Source: Paulownia fortunei (taxonomy: Eukaryota > Streptophyta > Magnoliopsida > Lamiales > Paulowniaceae). From it: DNA of 64,000 nt. The number at the start of each line of letters is the position of its first letter. The stretch's first letter is position 1. The stretch lies in assembly GCA_019321725.1 (NCBI GenBank), contig CM033108.1:11178060-11242059 (forward strand), read 5' to 3'. Both the position numbers and the translations under genes were made by a program. This document shows positions 22,122-33,442 of the stretch, piece after piece. The notes beneath the pieces were generated by a model. It did no database searches. It worked only from the letters and a program-made list of their open reading frames with translations, and was not told where the DNA came from.

Positions 22122-22347
22122 GTGTGCTTTGATGTGATATCAAAGTTAATTATCTAGTTATAGTTTGACTATTTTATTTTTTTTGTTTTATTTCATTGCT
22201 TTTGTTTTTATTTTGTTTATTTAATTCTTTGTGTTCAAAATTACTTTGAGAGTTTTTGTTTTTCATTATAGGTGTTGTTGGTGCATGACCTGGTCATCTA
22301 CATGGGATCTTGAGCCATACAACCTAAAAATATAGATAACTCTTTGT

Positions 22348-22905
22348 TTGTTGATAAGGGAAGTAAAAGAAAAAAATATGGCCAACAACGAGCGAATGTG
22401 GAGAATAGATCTTTATTGGAATATGCTAAGAGTTAACAGGACCAATTCAAGTGTTAGGAGGCTGACAATACAAGCAAATACTTTTGAGATTAAACCGACG
22501 ATCATTCAAATAATACAAACTTCAGTACAGTTTGGTGGTTCACCAAGTGTCGACCCTAATGCCCACATAGCAAACTTTTTAGATATTTATGACATTTTTA
22601 AGTACAATAGAGTGACTAACGATACCATTCAGTTAAGATTGTTCCCATTTTCATTAAGGGATAAAGCTAAGAGTTGACTTAATTCATAGCCCGCTGGATC
22701 AATCACCATATGGAGGCCATGGAGTAAACATTCCTTACGAAATATTTCCCACATTCCATAACATAAAAAATGAGGAACGACATTACCACATTTGTACATT
22801 TTGAATTGTAGTCCTTGTATGAAGGTTGACAGAGGTTCAAGGACCTATTGAGGAGAAGTCCACACCATGGTATGCCCACATAGCTTTAAGTGCAAACATT
22901 ATATA
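22348..22905 (+). pseudogene. Athila K gag, 5' part
   Basis: An open stretch to 22677 contains an Athila-type gag core: FEIKPTIIQIIQTSVQFGG, DPNAHIANFLDIYDIF and LRLFPFSLRDKAKS. A TGA at 22675-22677 replaces the conserved Trp of KSWLNSLP. Homology continues to the insertion point with more stops (MRNDITTFV, RFKDLLRRSPHHG). The last five bases, ATATA at 22901-22905, are the left copy of the target duplication of element A. The start ATG at 22348 is not certain; an ATG at 22378 (MANNERMW) is closer to the conserved part. Confidence 0.78.
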
Positions 22906-25812
22906 TGTAACACCCACTACTCGACAACTAGATATCTAGTATAATTTGACATGATAGAACCTGTGTACATGCATGAGATATATTTTTTTTGTAACACTTT
23001 AAGAAAAGATAATCACTTCTTACATGCACACCCTGTTTAAAATACTTTCTCACACGTCATGTATATAGCAGATCAGTATTTATAAAAGCACAATACCCAT
23101 AATGACCCAATATTTACATACTTATTTACAGTAAAGTTTTAAAAGCAAAATATAGTACCAGTCTAAAAATATAATACAACAGACTCAAAACATAACAAGC
23201 CAACAAAATAGCCCAACAGGTCATCATCCATGTACACACTCTCTCAGACACCTGCAGGAGCTCCAACGGCCACCCAGCCAGTAAAAGATGCTTCAAGCAT
23301 CGTCGTACTCACCTATAATGTATAAACTATATGAGCTAACGCTCAGCAAGTAATGATTATGCATGTCAAAGAATAATCCACAATATCAAGTCATGCATCC
23401 CAAAATGCTATGCCCACAATGTAATTTTATGCATCACATATTTCTCTCAAAATTATTTCTTTCTTGGGCTCCTGACCAATGCTACTATCCCATACATCGA
23501 AAAAGAACTCTTTACACCGTCATAGTCCAATGGCCAATAATCATATAAGCATGCAAATCCATGCATACTCATACGCATGTAATTCCATGCACGCGAACCT
23601 GAAAATCCAAGCATAAAACCATGCAAATCCATGCATGCTTCAGTGCACTAGTAGTGGTCAGCAAAATATTTTCCTTTCTCAGAATCATATCGTGCAATAC
23701 AAGATTTATCACAATGCTCGTATATGATGCATGCACGTGCCAATGCCCATGTATGTATGCTCAATGGACATGAATGATAGTAATGTGTGTCCTTTGCTTT
23801 GCACATATGATCTATGGTATTGCATATAAATCACACATTTACTATGTCTATGTATTGTAGTTGCAAATGAATCTTTACTTACCTTTCACTTGATTGGTGG
23901 CTTAGTTTAGATTTGTTTATTGTTCCCCTCTAATCTTAGATGTAAAATAGCCTGTAATATTACTAACATCAAGCACCATTCCCAATTTAGCAAGTTGAAA
24001 GCATAAAATATCATACTAAGACCTTAAACACCAAGCTATCTAGGTTTTATAAAATAGAACTCAATCTAGTCCCTCCAATACTTAATTTATCATCTTAGAT
24101 ACGTGTAAAAATAATATAATTGAAGTATTAAAACTCTAATATCATGTACCTAATTGTTAACATTCAATAGCAACATGTCTAGGTTGAAATATGCTAAGTT
24201 ATCAAATGGGACAGATTCACATTTTCATATTTACTTGCTGTCCAATTTAGTTGCATGATAATTTTGACATCCCTAAACATATCCAATCACTCCTAAATTT
24301 TTACCACACTTAGATAACATGTATATAAATGTAACCATATCATATAATTGCTAAAAATCATGGATATAGCTTCCCAAGTTCAGCCCTCTTCACAACATAC
24401 TAAAACAGATTATTTTCCTACCGTGACAGCTTTGCACACTTCATGACATTAATGGTTTTGGCACCCTTACATATAACAATCTCTCCAAATTTTTACCACA
24501 CTTATATAACATATTCACATAGCAACCAGGTTATATTCTTACCAAAACTAATGGATTTAGCTCCCCTAATTCAGTCTCCTTCACAACACACCAAAACAGA
24601 GTTTTGCTACTTTGGCAGTTTGAGTGTTTCTCCAATATCATTCTCTATTTCAATTTCTAACCGATCAAAATTCATTCCAATATTCTTAAACTCTTATATA
24701 AACATGTATTTGATGATAATTATAGGTTTTATTCAACATACCATACACTTTTGAAGCCTAAAACACAAGAATACAGCAAGGTGACAGTTTCTAGCACAAG
24801 TGTTTTCTATCAAATATTTCCAACCACAAACCCTTTCTTTATGCATCAGAGCCTATTCTAATAACATACTAACAAATTTATAAATAATATTGAAATCTTA
24901 ATAAGCCAATAAACCTCAAAATAAATCTGAAAGTCATGCCAAACCTTAGGTTAAGCTCACCTTGCACAGTTTTCTACTTGAACTTGGTTATTTCTCCTTC
25001 CCTTTGCTTGTTTGACCTCCTTTTTCGGTTGGAATCACTTAGGACCTATTTAGAGAGCTTGTTCCATGTATTTAGAAGATGAAATGGTTCAGAAGAAGGT
25101 TCAAGTCATGGCTGTTAGCTTAAGAGTGAAGAATAGGTTGAGGTGCTAGCTTGATAAGTTTAAGCATGAGGTGGCATAAGCTTGGGGTGGCTTGTAATGG
25201 TATAATCTGATTTTCTCCCTTATCTTGCAGCCCTAATCTTGTGTGTCTCACATATTCTAATTTGGTTGCAACCTATCTTCATCACCATTCATTCCATAGC
25301 TAATTTCTATGTCCGTTCATTAGGTTCTTGCCCGAAAAATCATCGATTCTTGCCCGATTGATAAGTTTGTGCACCGATAGTGTTACAAACCTATGAACCT
25401 AGTTATATAACATTTAAATTATAGTATTGTATGTCTATTGTACCAAGTGTATGATTTAAATATATATATAATATTAAAATTCATGATCGAACCGACTTAC
25501 TTTCTATAAACTTTTCAGTGACACCTTTCGAACTCCTAAGGTTACCATGTGTAACCTAGCACTATTCACTATATTGATACCTAAATTTATTCTTATCTCA
25601 ATACAAAATCAACCACTTAGGTTAGGGGATTCGATAATCAATACCATGCGAGAGCTTCAAAATTAAGTTTAATGGTTAAACAACACCATATAAAATGAAT
25701 TATATGATGTTATACCAATGAAAATAACACATAATTAACATGTAATCATGAATATATGTGTCCATGTGAGTAGTAAGAGGCTATGTGAGTAGTAAGAGGC
25801 TCGAGTATTACA
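22906..25812 (-). repeat. 3' LTR of chromovirus A
   Basis: Starts TGTAACACCCACTACTCG and ends GGCTCGAGTATTACA. Near the end is a 19-bp tandem duplication (25764-25782 and 25783-25801, ATGTGAGTAGTAAGAGGCT). The first 35 bases have the same form as B, G and D, unlike the partner LTR of the same element. Confidence 0.92.
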
Positions 25813-25830
25813 TCCTCCCCTCCTTATAAA
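25813..25830 (-). other. Polypurine tract of chromovirus A
   Basis: Minus strand reads TAAGGAGGGGAGGA immediately before the LTR end. It is the plus-strand priming site. The same tract is present in B at 46493-46510. Confidence 0.8.
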
Positions 25831-25849
25831 AATTTCATCCGCGAAATTT

Positions 25850-27226
25850 CACTTACCGAAAAAGTTTAGGATACTTAGTTCTTATTTCGTCCTTTCTTTC
25901 CCAAGTGGCCTCTTCTACTAATTAGTTTCTCCATAACACTTTAACCAATGAATCTATTTATTTTTTAGCTGCTTCACTTCTCGTAACAAAATCTGTACAG
26001 GCTTTTCTTTGTAGCTCAAATCTGCCTTTAATTCTACTAGTTCATTCTTCAGAATATGAGAGGGATTAGCAATATATTTCCTCAGCATAGACACATAAAT
26101 ACATTATGTATTTGGGACATAGATGTTGGCAGATCCAATCTGTAAGAAATATCACCAATTCTTTCAATCACCAAGAATGGGCCAATATATCTGGGACTCA
26201 ATTTTCCTTTCTTCCCAAACCGGATGATGCCCTTTATTGGTGCTACTTTCAAAAATACTTGATCTCCTATCGCAAACTCCAACGCCCTTCTTCGTCGATT
26301 TGCATAACTTTTCTATCAATTTTGGGCAGTTTGCATTCTTTGTCGAATTTGTAACACGGCTTATGTCATCTCTCGAATCATATCTGGGCCTAAAAGTTTC
26401 TTCTCACCAACTTCATCCCATGTATCGGAGACCTACACTTTTTGCCATATAATGCTTCATAGAGAGCTATTCCAATACTAGTCTGATAGCTGTTGTTGTA
26501 TGTAAACTCCACTAAAGGTAGGAATTTACTCCACTGACCTTGGAAGTCTAATACACAAGCTCTGAACATATTCTCCAGCATTTGTATTGTTCGTTCAGAT
26601 TGCTCATCCATCTGAGGATGATATGCTGTACTGAATGATAATTGTGTTCCCAAAGCTTTGTGTAAACTCCTCCAAAAAGCAGACAAAAATCTTGAATCTC
26701 TATCAGAAACTATAGACAATGGCACTCCATGAAGTCTGACAATCTCTTGAACGTATAATTGGGCATAGTGATCCATGGAATAAGTAGAACATATGGGAAG
26801 AAAATGAGCAGACTTGGTCAATCTGTCGACGATAACCCAAATAGCATCATGACCCTTAGTAGTCTTTGGCAAACCAGTTACAAAATTTATGGTGATCCTT
26901 TCCCATTTCCATTCTAGAATAAGTAGAGGTTGCAAAGTCCCTATGGGTCTTTGATGTTCGGCCTTTATGTTCTGACATGTTAGACATTGCTCTACATGCT
27001 GGGCGATGTCCTTTTTCATACCTGGCCACTAATAATGCATTTTCAAGTCTATATACATCTTGGTAGCCCCTGCATATACTGAATAAGGGGTTGAATGTGC
27101 CTCTTTTAAAATGTCTTCCCGAATGTTATCAATATTTGGCACACAAAACCGCCCTCTAAATTGGAAAATATCATTCTGAGTCATCTTAAATTCAGGAGAC
27201 TTCCCTACAGCAACATATTTTCTCAT
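25850..27226 (-). pseudogene. Chromovirus A integrase and chromodomain, inactivated
   Basis: Right to left: an N-terminal zinc-binding domain (27226-26950), with the CLTCQNIKAEHQRP part intact but the His of the HPG-like motif replaced (YSVYAG) and a TAG at 27026-27028 in place of a conserved Trp. The core (27019-26390) has IVSDRDSRF (second catalytic Asp) and the Glu region (DEQSERTIQ). The first catalytic Asp, normally in TMDFV, is Asn here (TINFV). A frameshift follows SPIH near 26400. The C-terminal piece (26282-26082) has the GPF motif (LSPRYIGPFLVIERIG), and decayed chromodomain sequence runs to about 25860. The protein would have inserted cDNA, the chromodomain guiding it to heterochromatin; this copy cannot. 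Confidence 0.88.
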
Positions 27227-27250
27227 ATTGATGAGATATTTATCATCTCG

Positions 27251-27856
27251 CTATCCCTGTTTGATCCTATCAATTAGCATAGGCTGAAGCATCAGGGCTG
27301 CCAACTTTGCCTCTATTACTCCTGTCTGTAAAATCTCTATATTCATTTTCTGCAACTCATTTAGTTTCGGTTTCTGAATTAAAGCCACAGCTACTGTACT
27401 TTGTGTGGATTTTCGGCTCAATGCATCAGCTACAATATTGGCTTTACCGAGGTGGTAATTGATCACACAATCATAATCTTTTACCAGTTCCAGCCATCTT
27501 CGCTGCCCTATATTCAACTCTTTCTGTGTAAAGAAGTATTTAAGGCTCTTGTGATCAATATAGATCTCGCAGCATTCACCATATAAATCGTGCCTCCATA
27601 TTTTAAGTGCAAATACTACACGCAGCAAGTTCCAAGTCATGCGTGGGGTAATTCTTTTCGTACTCTTTAAGTTACCTGGACGCATACGCAATTAGTTTTC
27701 CATTCTGCATCAGTACACATCCTAATCCATTCTTCGATGCGTCACTGTAAATTACAAATACTCAAGTACTTGATGGAATTGAGAGAATAGGTGCTGAAGT
27801 CAACCTCTTTTTCAGCTCCTGGAAACTTCGCTCACACATATCCGTCCATCTAAACG
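27251..27856 (-). pseudogene. Chromovirus A RNase H, broken
   Basis: The recognisable part is 27600-27380: [44 protein letters not shown] and [11 protein letters not shown]. Before it, the stretch corresponding to YPTHDLELA is read in a shifted frame (27691-27610). The first 150 bases after the RT contain several stops. Canonical YTDHKSL is YIDHKSL here. Confidence 0.82.
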
Positions 27857-28782
27857 TCACCCTTTTCTGGTTAATTGTGTCAATGTCATAGCAATCTTGG
27901 AGAACCCCTCCACAAATCTTTGGTAATATCCAGCTAAACCTAGAAAACTGCGCACCTCCAAAGGATTAGTAGGCTGCATCCAGTTGTTGATAGTTTCAAC
28001 TTTACTTGGATTTACTGATATTCTTTCTCCTGATATAACATGTCCCAGGAATACCACACGATCTAACCAGAACTCGCATTTCTTGAATTTTGCATATAAC
28101 GACTTTACTTTCAGGACCTTTAGTACTTGTGTTAAATGTGCGGCATGCTCTTCTTTAGTTCTGGAGTAAACTAGATTGTTATCGATGAACACAATAATAA
28201 ATTTATCCAGAAACTCCTTAAACACTCTATTCATCAGATCCATGAATGCTGCTGGAGCATTGGTCAATCCGAACGGCATCACCAAAAATTCATAGTGCCC
28301 ATATCTTGTACTAAATGCCGTCTTGGGGATATCCTCTTCCTTTATTTTCAGTTGATGGTACCCAGAGCGTAAGTCAATCTTTGAATATATTGCGGCACCC
28401 TGGAGCGGGTTACATAAATCATCGATTCTAGGTAATGGATATTTATTCTTAATTGTGACCCTATTCAACTCTTGATAATCGATGCACAGTCTCATGGTGC
28501 CATCTTTCTTACGTACAAACAGAATCGGTGCTCCCAAGGTGAAAAGCTCGGTCTGATGAATCCCTTGTCCAACAAGTCCTGCAATTGTACTTTCAATTCT
28601 TTCAACTCCAAGGGAGCCATTCTATAGGGAGTTTTAAAAATTGGAGACGTTCCTGGTTGTATGTCAATAACAAACTCTATTTCACGATCTGGTGGCAGTC
28701 CCGGGAGATCATCTAGGAATACTTTAGTATATTCCCGCACCACTGGTATTTCACTTAGAGTTTGGTGGGTGTTGTTCCTCAA
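27857..28782 (-). pseudogene. Chromovirus A reverse transcriptase, catalytic Asp lost
   Basis: Two overlapping open pieces: 28782-28492 ([20 protein letters not shown] linker and [13 protein letters not shown]) and 28537-27857 ([63 protein letters not shown], then FLGHVIS and [10 protein letters not shown]). A one-base deletion at about 28532 relative to copy B causes the frame change. The catalytic box, FIDDIL in B, reads FIDNNL here, so the second essential Asp is Asn. The thumb and connection regions are otherwise well kept. Confidence 0.9.
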
Positions 28783-29290
28783 TTTTCATGACACTCACCA
28801 AGTACCCTTCGCAACGATCATCGAGTAATCGTTGTGGCTTCATTGTTGAAATCATAGGGAATTTGAAATTCTTCACAATGCTGGCAAATGTGAAAGACTC
28901 TTTCCCAAAAAGTTGAAATGTCACCGTCTTTTCCTTACAATCGATAGTAGCCCCATACTTTGACAACCAATCCATGCCCAAAATAACATTGTAATCATTC
29001 ATATCCAGTACAATCAAATCAGCATGTAATTCTCTACCTTCAACAAGTATAGCACAAGCTCTCAAAATTCGATCGGTTTGTCTAGCATCTCCAGAGGGGA
29101 CTGTTACACTATAACTGATTTCTGCTACATCTGGTATTCTACCCAGCCTCTTCACGTACTCAGTGGATGCAAATGAATGCGTGGCTCCAGAATCAAATAA
29201 CACAAGTGTTGGAACAATAGAAATATAAAGTTTACCTGTTACCACCGATGGATTTGCCTCTGCATCCGCCCTGGTCATGGTGAACACCTT
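28751..29290 (-). pseudogene. Chromovirus A protease domain
   Basis: One open frame of 178 residues. The retropepsin-like domain starts near MFTMTRADAEAN and has the active-site triad in FDSGATHSFAS. It continues with VTVPSGDARQTDRILRAC, LDMNDYNVILGMDWL and IDCKEKTVTF. The aspartic protease would cut the Gag-Pol polyprotein. The domain itself shows no stop, making it the best preserved part of A, but it is separated from gag by frameshifts, so I list it with the defective element. Confidence 0.85.
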
Positions 29291-29324
29291 GGCTAGTACA
29301 TTCCTTTAGCTGGTCTGATTTTGT

Positions 29325-30367
29325 TTACCTGGGCAAAATTTAGCAATATGTCTCGATATTACACATCGAAAACACGTCCTGGTATCTATATAACAGCCTC
29401 CAGTATGTTGATTACCACATTTCTGACACACAGCTTCTGGCATCGGTGCTTCTCCTTGTTTGACTCATGGCCTTTTATTTTGACCTTCTTGTTGTTAGCC
29501 TTGTTCTTCTTGAAATTTAAATTCCGGCTTCTGTATTTGGATTGGCTTCTGCCTTTGGACTGGCCTCTTTTGCCCCATAGTCTATCTCTGTCCCTACTGT
29601 CTGAATTGCTGTCGAGCCTCTTGTGCACGAGCGATTCTCAATTCAGCCTATTCTGCCACTAGTGCCCTCTCAGCCACCTGTAAAACTGTCACCCCTTGAG
29701 TACCTGTCATATTCACATCCCGGTATAACTCTGGCCTCAAATCTTCCAAAAATCTCTTTACTTTCAGTGCTTCAGTGCTGACTATGTGCGTAGCAAACCT
29801 GGATAGTTGTTCAAATTTACGAATATATTCCCCAACAGTCATCGCTCTTTGTCACATTTGTATAAACTCATTCATCTTCATCATGCGAATTGGGGCCATG
29901 AAATATTTATTTCGGAATAACTCCTTGAATCTGTCCCAGCTCATGATAGTAATGTCCTCTATGCTGTTGATCATGTCCCACCAATGGCCTGTACTACCGC
30001 GAAGCATGAATGTGGCACACATTACCCTCTCCTCTACTGGCATCCTACTATACTAGAACATATTTTCCAGAGTCCTCAACCAGTCCTCTGCAGCGGTAGG
30101 ATCAATCGCATCCTCAAATATTGGGGGATCCAACCTTCTAAATCATTCTCCCACCATATATATATAGTCCATCTACTGTTGGTTTACCTCCACCCGCGGT
30201 TGCTTACCATTATCCCTCTGTCGAATCAGTTGCTGAATTTGTTCGGACTATCATTCAATCAACTCTGTTAATCGGTTAATCATGGTATATCGATCATTAA
30301 TCGGGGTAGGTGTCTTATTTCTCTGTGCTCTGGCACCACCACTGCTCTCACCACGAGTTCTCACCAT
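29325..30367 (-). pseudogene. Chromovirus A gag, broken
   Basis: The start ATG is at 30367-30365 (MVRTRGESSGG). After a Q-rich linker with stops comes the gag core in two frames: 30043-29852 (ATFMLRGSTGHWWDMI, WDRFKELFRNKYF) and 29842-29648 (MTVGEYIRKFEQLSRFATHI, LRPELYRDVNM). A basic, Asp/Ser/Arg-rich stretch follows (29628-29440). The zinc knuckle at about 29370-29330 keeps the C-x2-C-x4-H-x4-C spacing (CFRCVISRHIAKFC). Several stops rule out a full Gag. Confidence 0.85.
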
Positions 30368-30520
30368 TTTACAGTGCTGTTTTACACAAGTTAGACAACA
30401 TATGGCCAATATAATTCATTGAATATATAATACAATATATAATAATGTAAAACTTACTGGCATGGCTGCGCTCCGCAAGTTCTAAGATCATGTACATGGA
30501 CAGTCTACGGAATCAAGACC

Positions 30521-30535
30521 TGGGCTCTGATACCA
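30521..30535 (-). other. Initiator tRNA-Met primer-binding site of A
   Basis: Minus strand TGGTATCAGAGCCCA, complementary to the initiator tRNA-Met 3' end, three bases inside the 5' LTR at 30539. Confidence 0.92.
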
Positions 30536-30538
30536 CTC

Positions 30539-33437
30539 TGTAACACCCCTATTACTACACAACTAGATATATATTGTATAATTTGACATGATAGAACCTG
30601 TGTGCATGCATAAGATATTTTTTTTTGTAACACTTTAAGAAAAGATAAATCACTTCTTACATGCACAACCCTGTTTAAAATACTTTCTCATACATCATGT
30701 ATATAACAAGATCAGTATTTATATAAAAGCACAACACCCACAACGACCCAATATTTACATATTTTTTTACAGTAAAGTTTAAAAAGCGAAATATAGTATC
30801 AGTCTAAAAATATAATACAACAGACTCAAAATATAACAAGCCAACAAAATAGCCCAACAGGTCATCATCCATGTACACACTCTTTCAGACACCTGCAGGA
30901 GCTCCAACGGCCACCTAGCCAGTAAAAGATGCTTCAAGCATTGTCGTACTCACCTACAATGCATAAACTATATGAGTTCATCCTCAACAAGTAATGATTA
31001 TGCATGTCAAAGAATAATCCACAATATCAAGTCATGCAACTCAAAATGATATGCCCACAATGCAATTTTATACATCAAATATTTCTCTCAAAATCATTTC
31101 TTTCTTGGCCCCTGACCAACGCTACTATCCCATACACCGGAAAAGAGCTTTGTACACCGCCATAGTCCAATGGCCAATAATCATATAAGCATACAAATCC
31201 ATGCATACTCATACACATGTAAATCCATGCACGCGAACCTGCAAATCCATGCATAAAACCATGCAAATCCATGCATGCTTCGGTGCACTAGTAGTGGTCA
31301 ACAAAATATTTTCATTTCTCAGAATCATGTCGTGTAATGCAAGATTTATCACAATGCTCGTATATGATGCATGCACGTGCCAATGCCCATGTATGTATGC
31401 TCAATGGACATGAATGATAGTAATGTGTGTTCTCTGCTTTGCACAAATGATCTATGGTATTACATATAAATCACACATTTAATATGTCTATGCATTGTAG
31501 TTGCAAATGAATCTTTAAGTACCTTTCACTTGGTTGGTGGCTTAATTTAGATTTTTTTATTGTTCCCCTCCAATCTTATATGTAAAATATCCTGTAATAT
31601 TACCAATATCAAGCACCATTCCCAATTTAGCAAGTTGAAAGTATAAAATATTATACTAAGACCTTAAACACCAAGATATCTAGGTTTTACAAACTAGAAC
31701 CCAATCTAGTCCCTCCAATACCTTAATTTCTCATCTTAGATACATGTAAACATCATATAATTGAAGTATTAAAACTCTAATATCATATACCTAATTGTTA
31801 ACATTCAATAGCAACATGTCTAGGTTGAAATATGCTAAGTTGTCAAATGGAACAGATTCACATTTTTATATTTATTTGCTGTCCAATTTAGTTGCATGAT
31901 AATTTTGACATCCCTAAACATATCCAATCACTCCCAAATTTTTACCACAATTAGATAACATGTATATAAATGTAACCATATCATATAATTGCTAAAAATC
32001 ATGGATATAGATTCCCAAGTTCAGCCCTCTTCACAACATACTAAAACAGATTGTTTTCCTACCGTGACAGTTTTGCACACTTCATGACATTAATGGTTTT
32101 GGCACCCTTACGTATATTCAATCTCTCCCAAATTTTTACCACACTTATATAACATATACAAGAGTCCACCAGGTCATATTATTATGAAAACTAATGGATT
32201 TATCTCCCCTAATTCAGTCTCCTTCACAACACACCAAAACAGATTTTGCTACTTTGGCAATTTGAGTGTTTCTCCAATATCATTCTCTATTGCAATTTCT
32301 AACCGATCAAAATTCATTCCAATATTATTAACTCATATATAAACATGTATATGGTGATAATTACAGGTTTTATTCAACATACCATACACTTTTGAAGCCT
32401 AAAACACAAGAATACAACAATGTGATAGTTTCTAGCACAAGTATTTTCTATCCAATATTTCCAACCACAAACCATTTCTTTATGCATCAAAGCCTATCTA
32501 ATAACATAATAACACATTTATAAATAATATTGAAATCTTAATAAGCCAATAAACCTCAAAATAAATCTGAAAGTCATGCCAAACCCTTAGGTTAAGCTCA
32601 CCTTGCACAGTTTTCTACTTGAACTTGGTTATTTCTCCTTCCCTTTGCTTGTTTTGCCTCCTTTTTCGGTTGGAATCACTTAGGAACTATTTAGAGAGCT
32701 TGTTACATGTATTTAGAAGATGAAATGGTTCAGAATAAGGTTCAAGTCATGGCTGTTAGCTTAAGAGTGAAGAATAGGTTGAGGTGCTAGCTTGATAAGT
32801 CTAAGCATGAGGTGGCATAAGCTTGGGGTGGCTTGTAACGGTATAATCTTTTTTCTCCCCTATCTTGCAGCCCTAATCTTGTGTGTCTCACATATTCCTA
32901 TTTGGTTGCAACCTATCTTCATCACCATTCATTCCCATAGCTAATTCCTATGTCCGTTTATTAGGTTCTTCACTCGAAAAATCATCGGTTCTTGCCCGAT
33001 TGATAAGTTTGTGCGCCGACAGTGTTACAAACCTATGAACCTAGTTATATAATATTTAAATTATAGTATTGTATGTATAGTTCTCCCAAGTGTATGATTT
33101 AAATATATATATAATATTAAAATTCATGATCGAACCGGCTTACTTTCTATAAACTTTTTGGTGATACCTTTCGAACTCTTAAGGTTACCACGTGTAACCT
33201 AGCACTATTCACTATATTGATACCTAAATTTCTTCTTATCTCAATACAAAATTAACCACTTAGGTTAGGGGATTCGATAATCAATACTGTACGAAAGCTT
33301 TAAAATTAAGTTTAATGGTTAACAATGCCGTATAAAATGAATTATATGGTGTCACACCAATGAAAATAACACGTAATTAACATGTAATGCATGAATCATA
33401 TGTGGTCATGTGAGTAGTAAGAGGCTCGGGTATCACA
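30539..33437 (-). repeat. 5' LTR of chromovirus A
   Basis: Starts TGTAACACCCCTATTACTAC and ends GGCTCGGGTATCACA, next to the right TSD copy ATATA. It aligns over its length with the 3' LTR (22906-25812), with many small differences, so the insertion is not recent. It contains the ATGCAAATCC/CATGCATG cluster at about 31195-31280. Confidence 0.92.
30716..30725 (-). promoter_or_regulatory. Probable TATA box of the A 5' LTR
   Basis: Minus strand TATATAAATA, about 180 bases before the U5 end. The same word in the same context (CTTTTATATAAATA) is kept in G, B, the fragment at 62351 and the solo LTR (56657-56666), as expected for the core promoter. This is a prediction from sequence alone. Confidence 0.5.
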
Positions 33438-33442
33438 ATATA

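Larger units (their letters stand above)
22906..33437 (-). mobile_element. Chromovirus A (Tekay/Del type), two LTRs with TSD ATATA
   Basis: A full-length but defective Ty3/gypsy element on the minus strand: 5' LTR 30539-33437, primer-binding site 30521-30535, gag, protease, RT, RNase H, integrase with GPF motif and chromodomain, polypurine tract 25813-25830, 3' LTR 22906-25812. The 5-bp duplication ATATA flanks it (22901-22905 and 33438-33442). Long LTRs (2.9 kb), tRNA-Met primer and chromodomain point to the Tekay/Del clade; the clade is an inference. Taking out the insert and one duplication copy puts the two Athila gag halves into the same frame. Confidence 0.9.
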
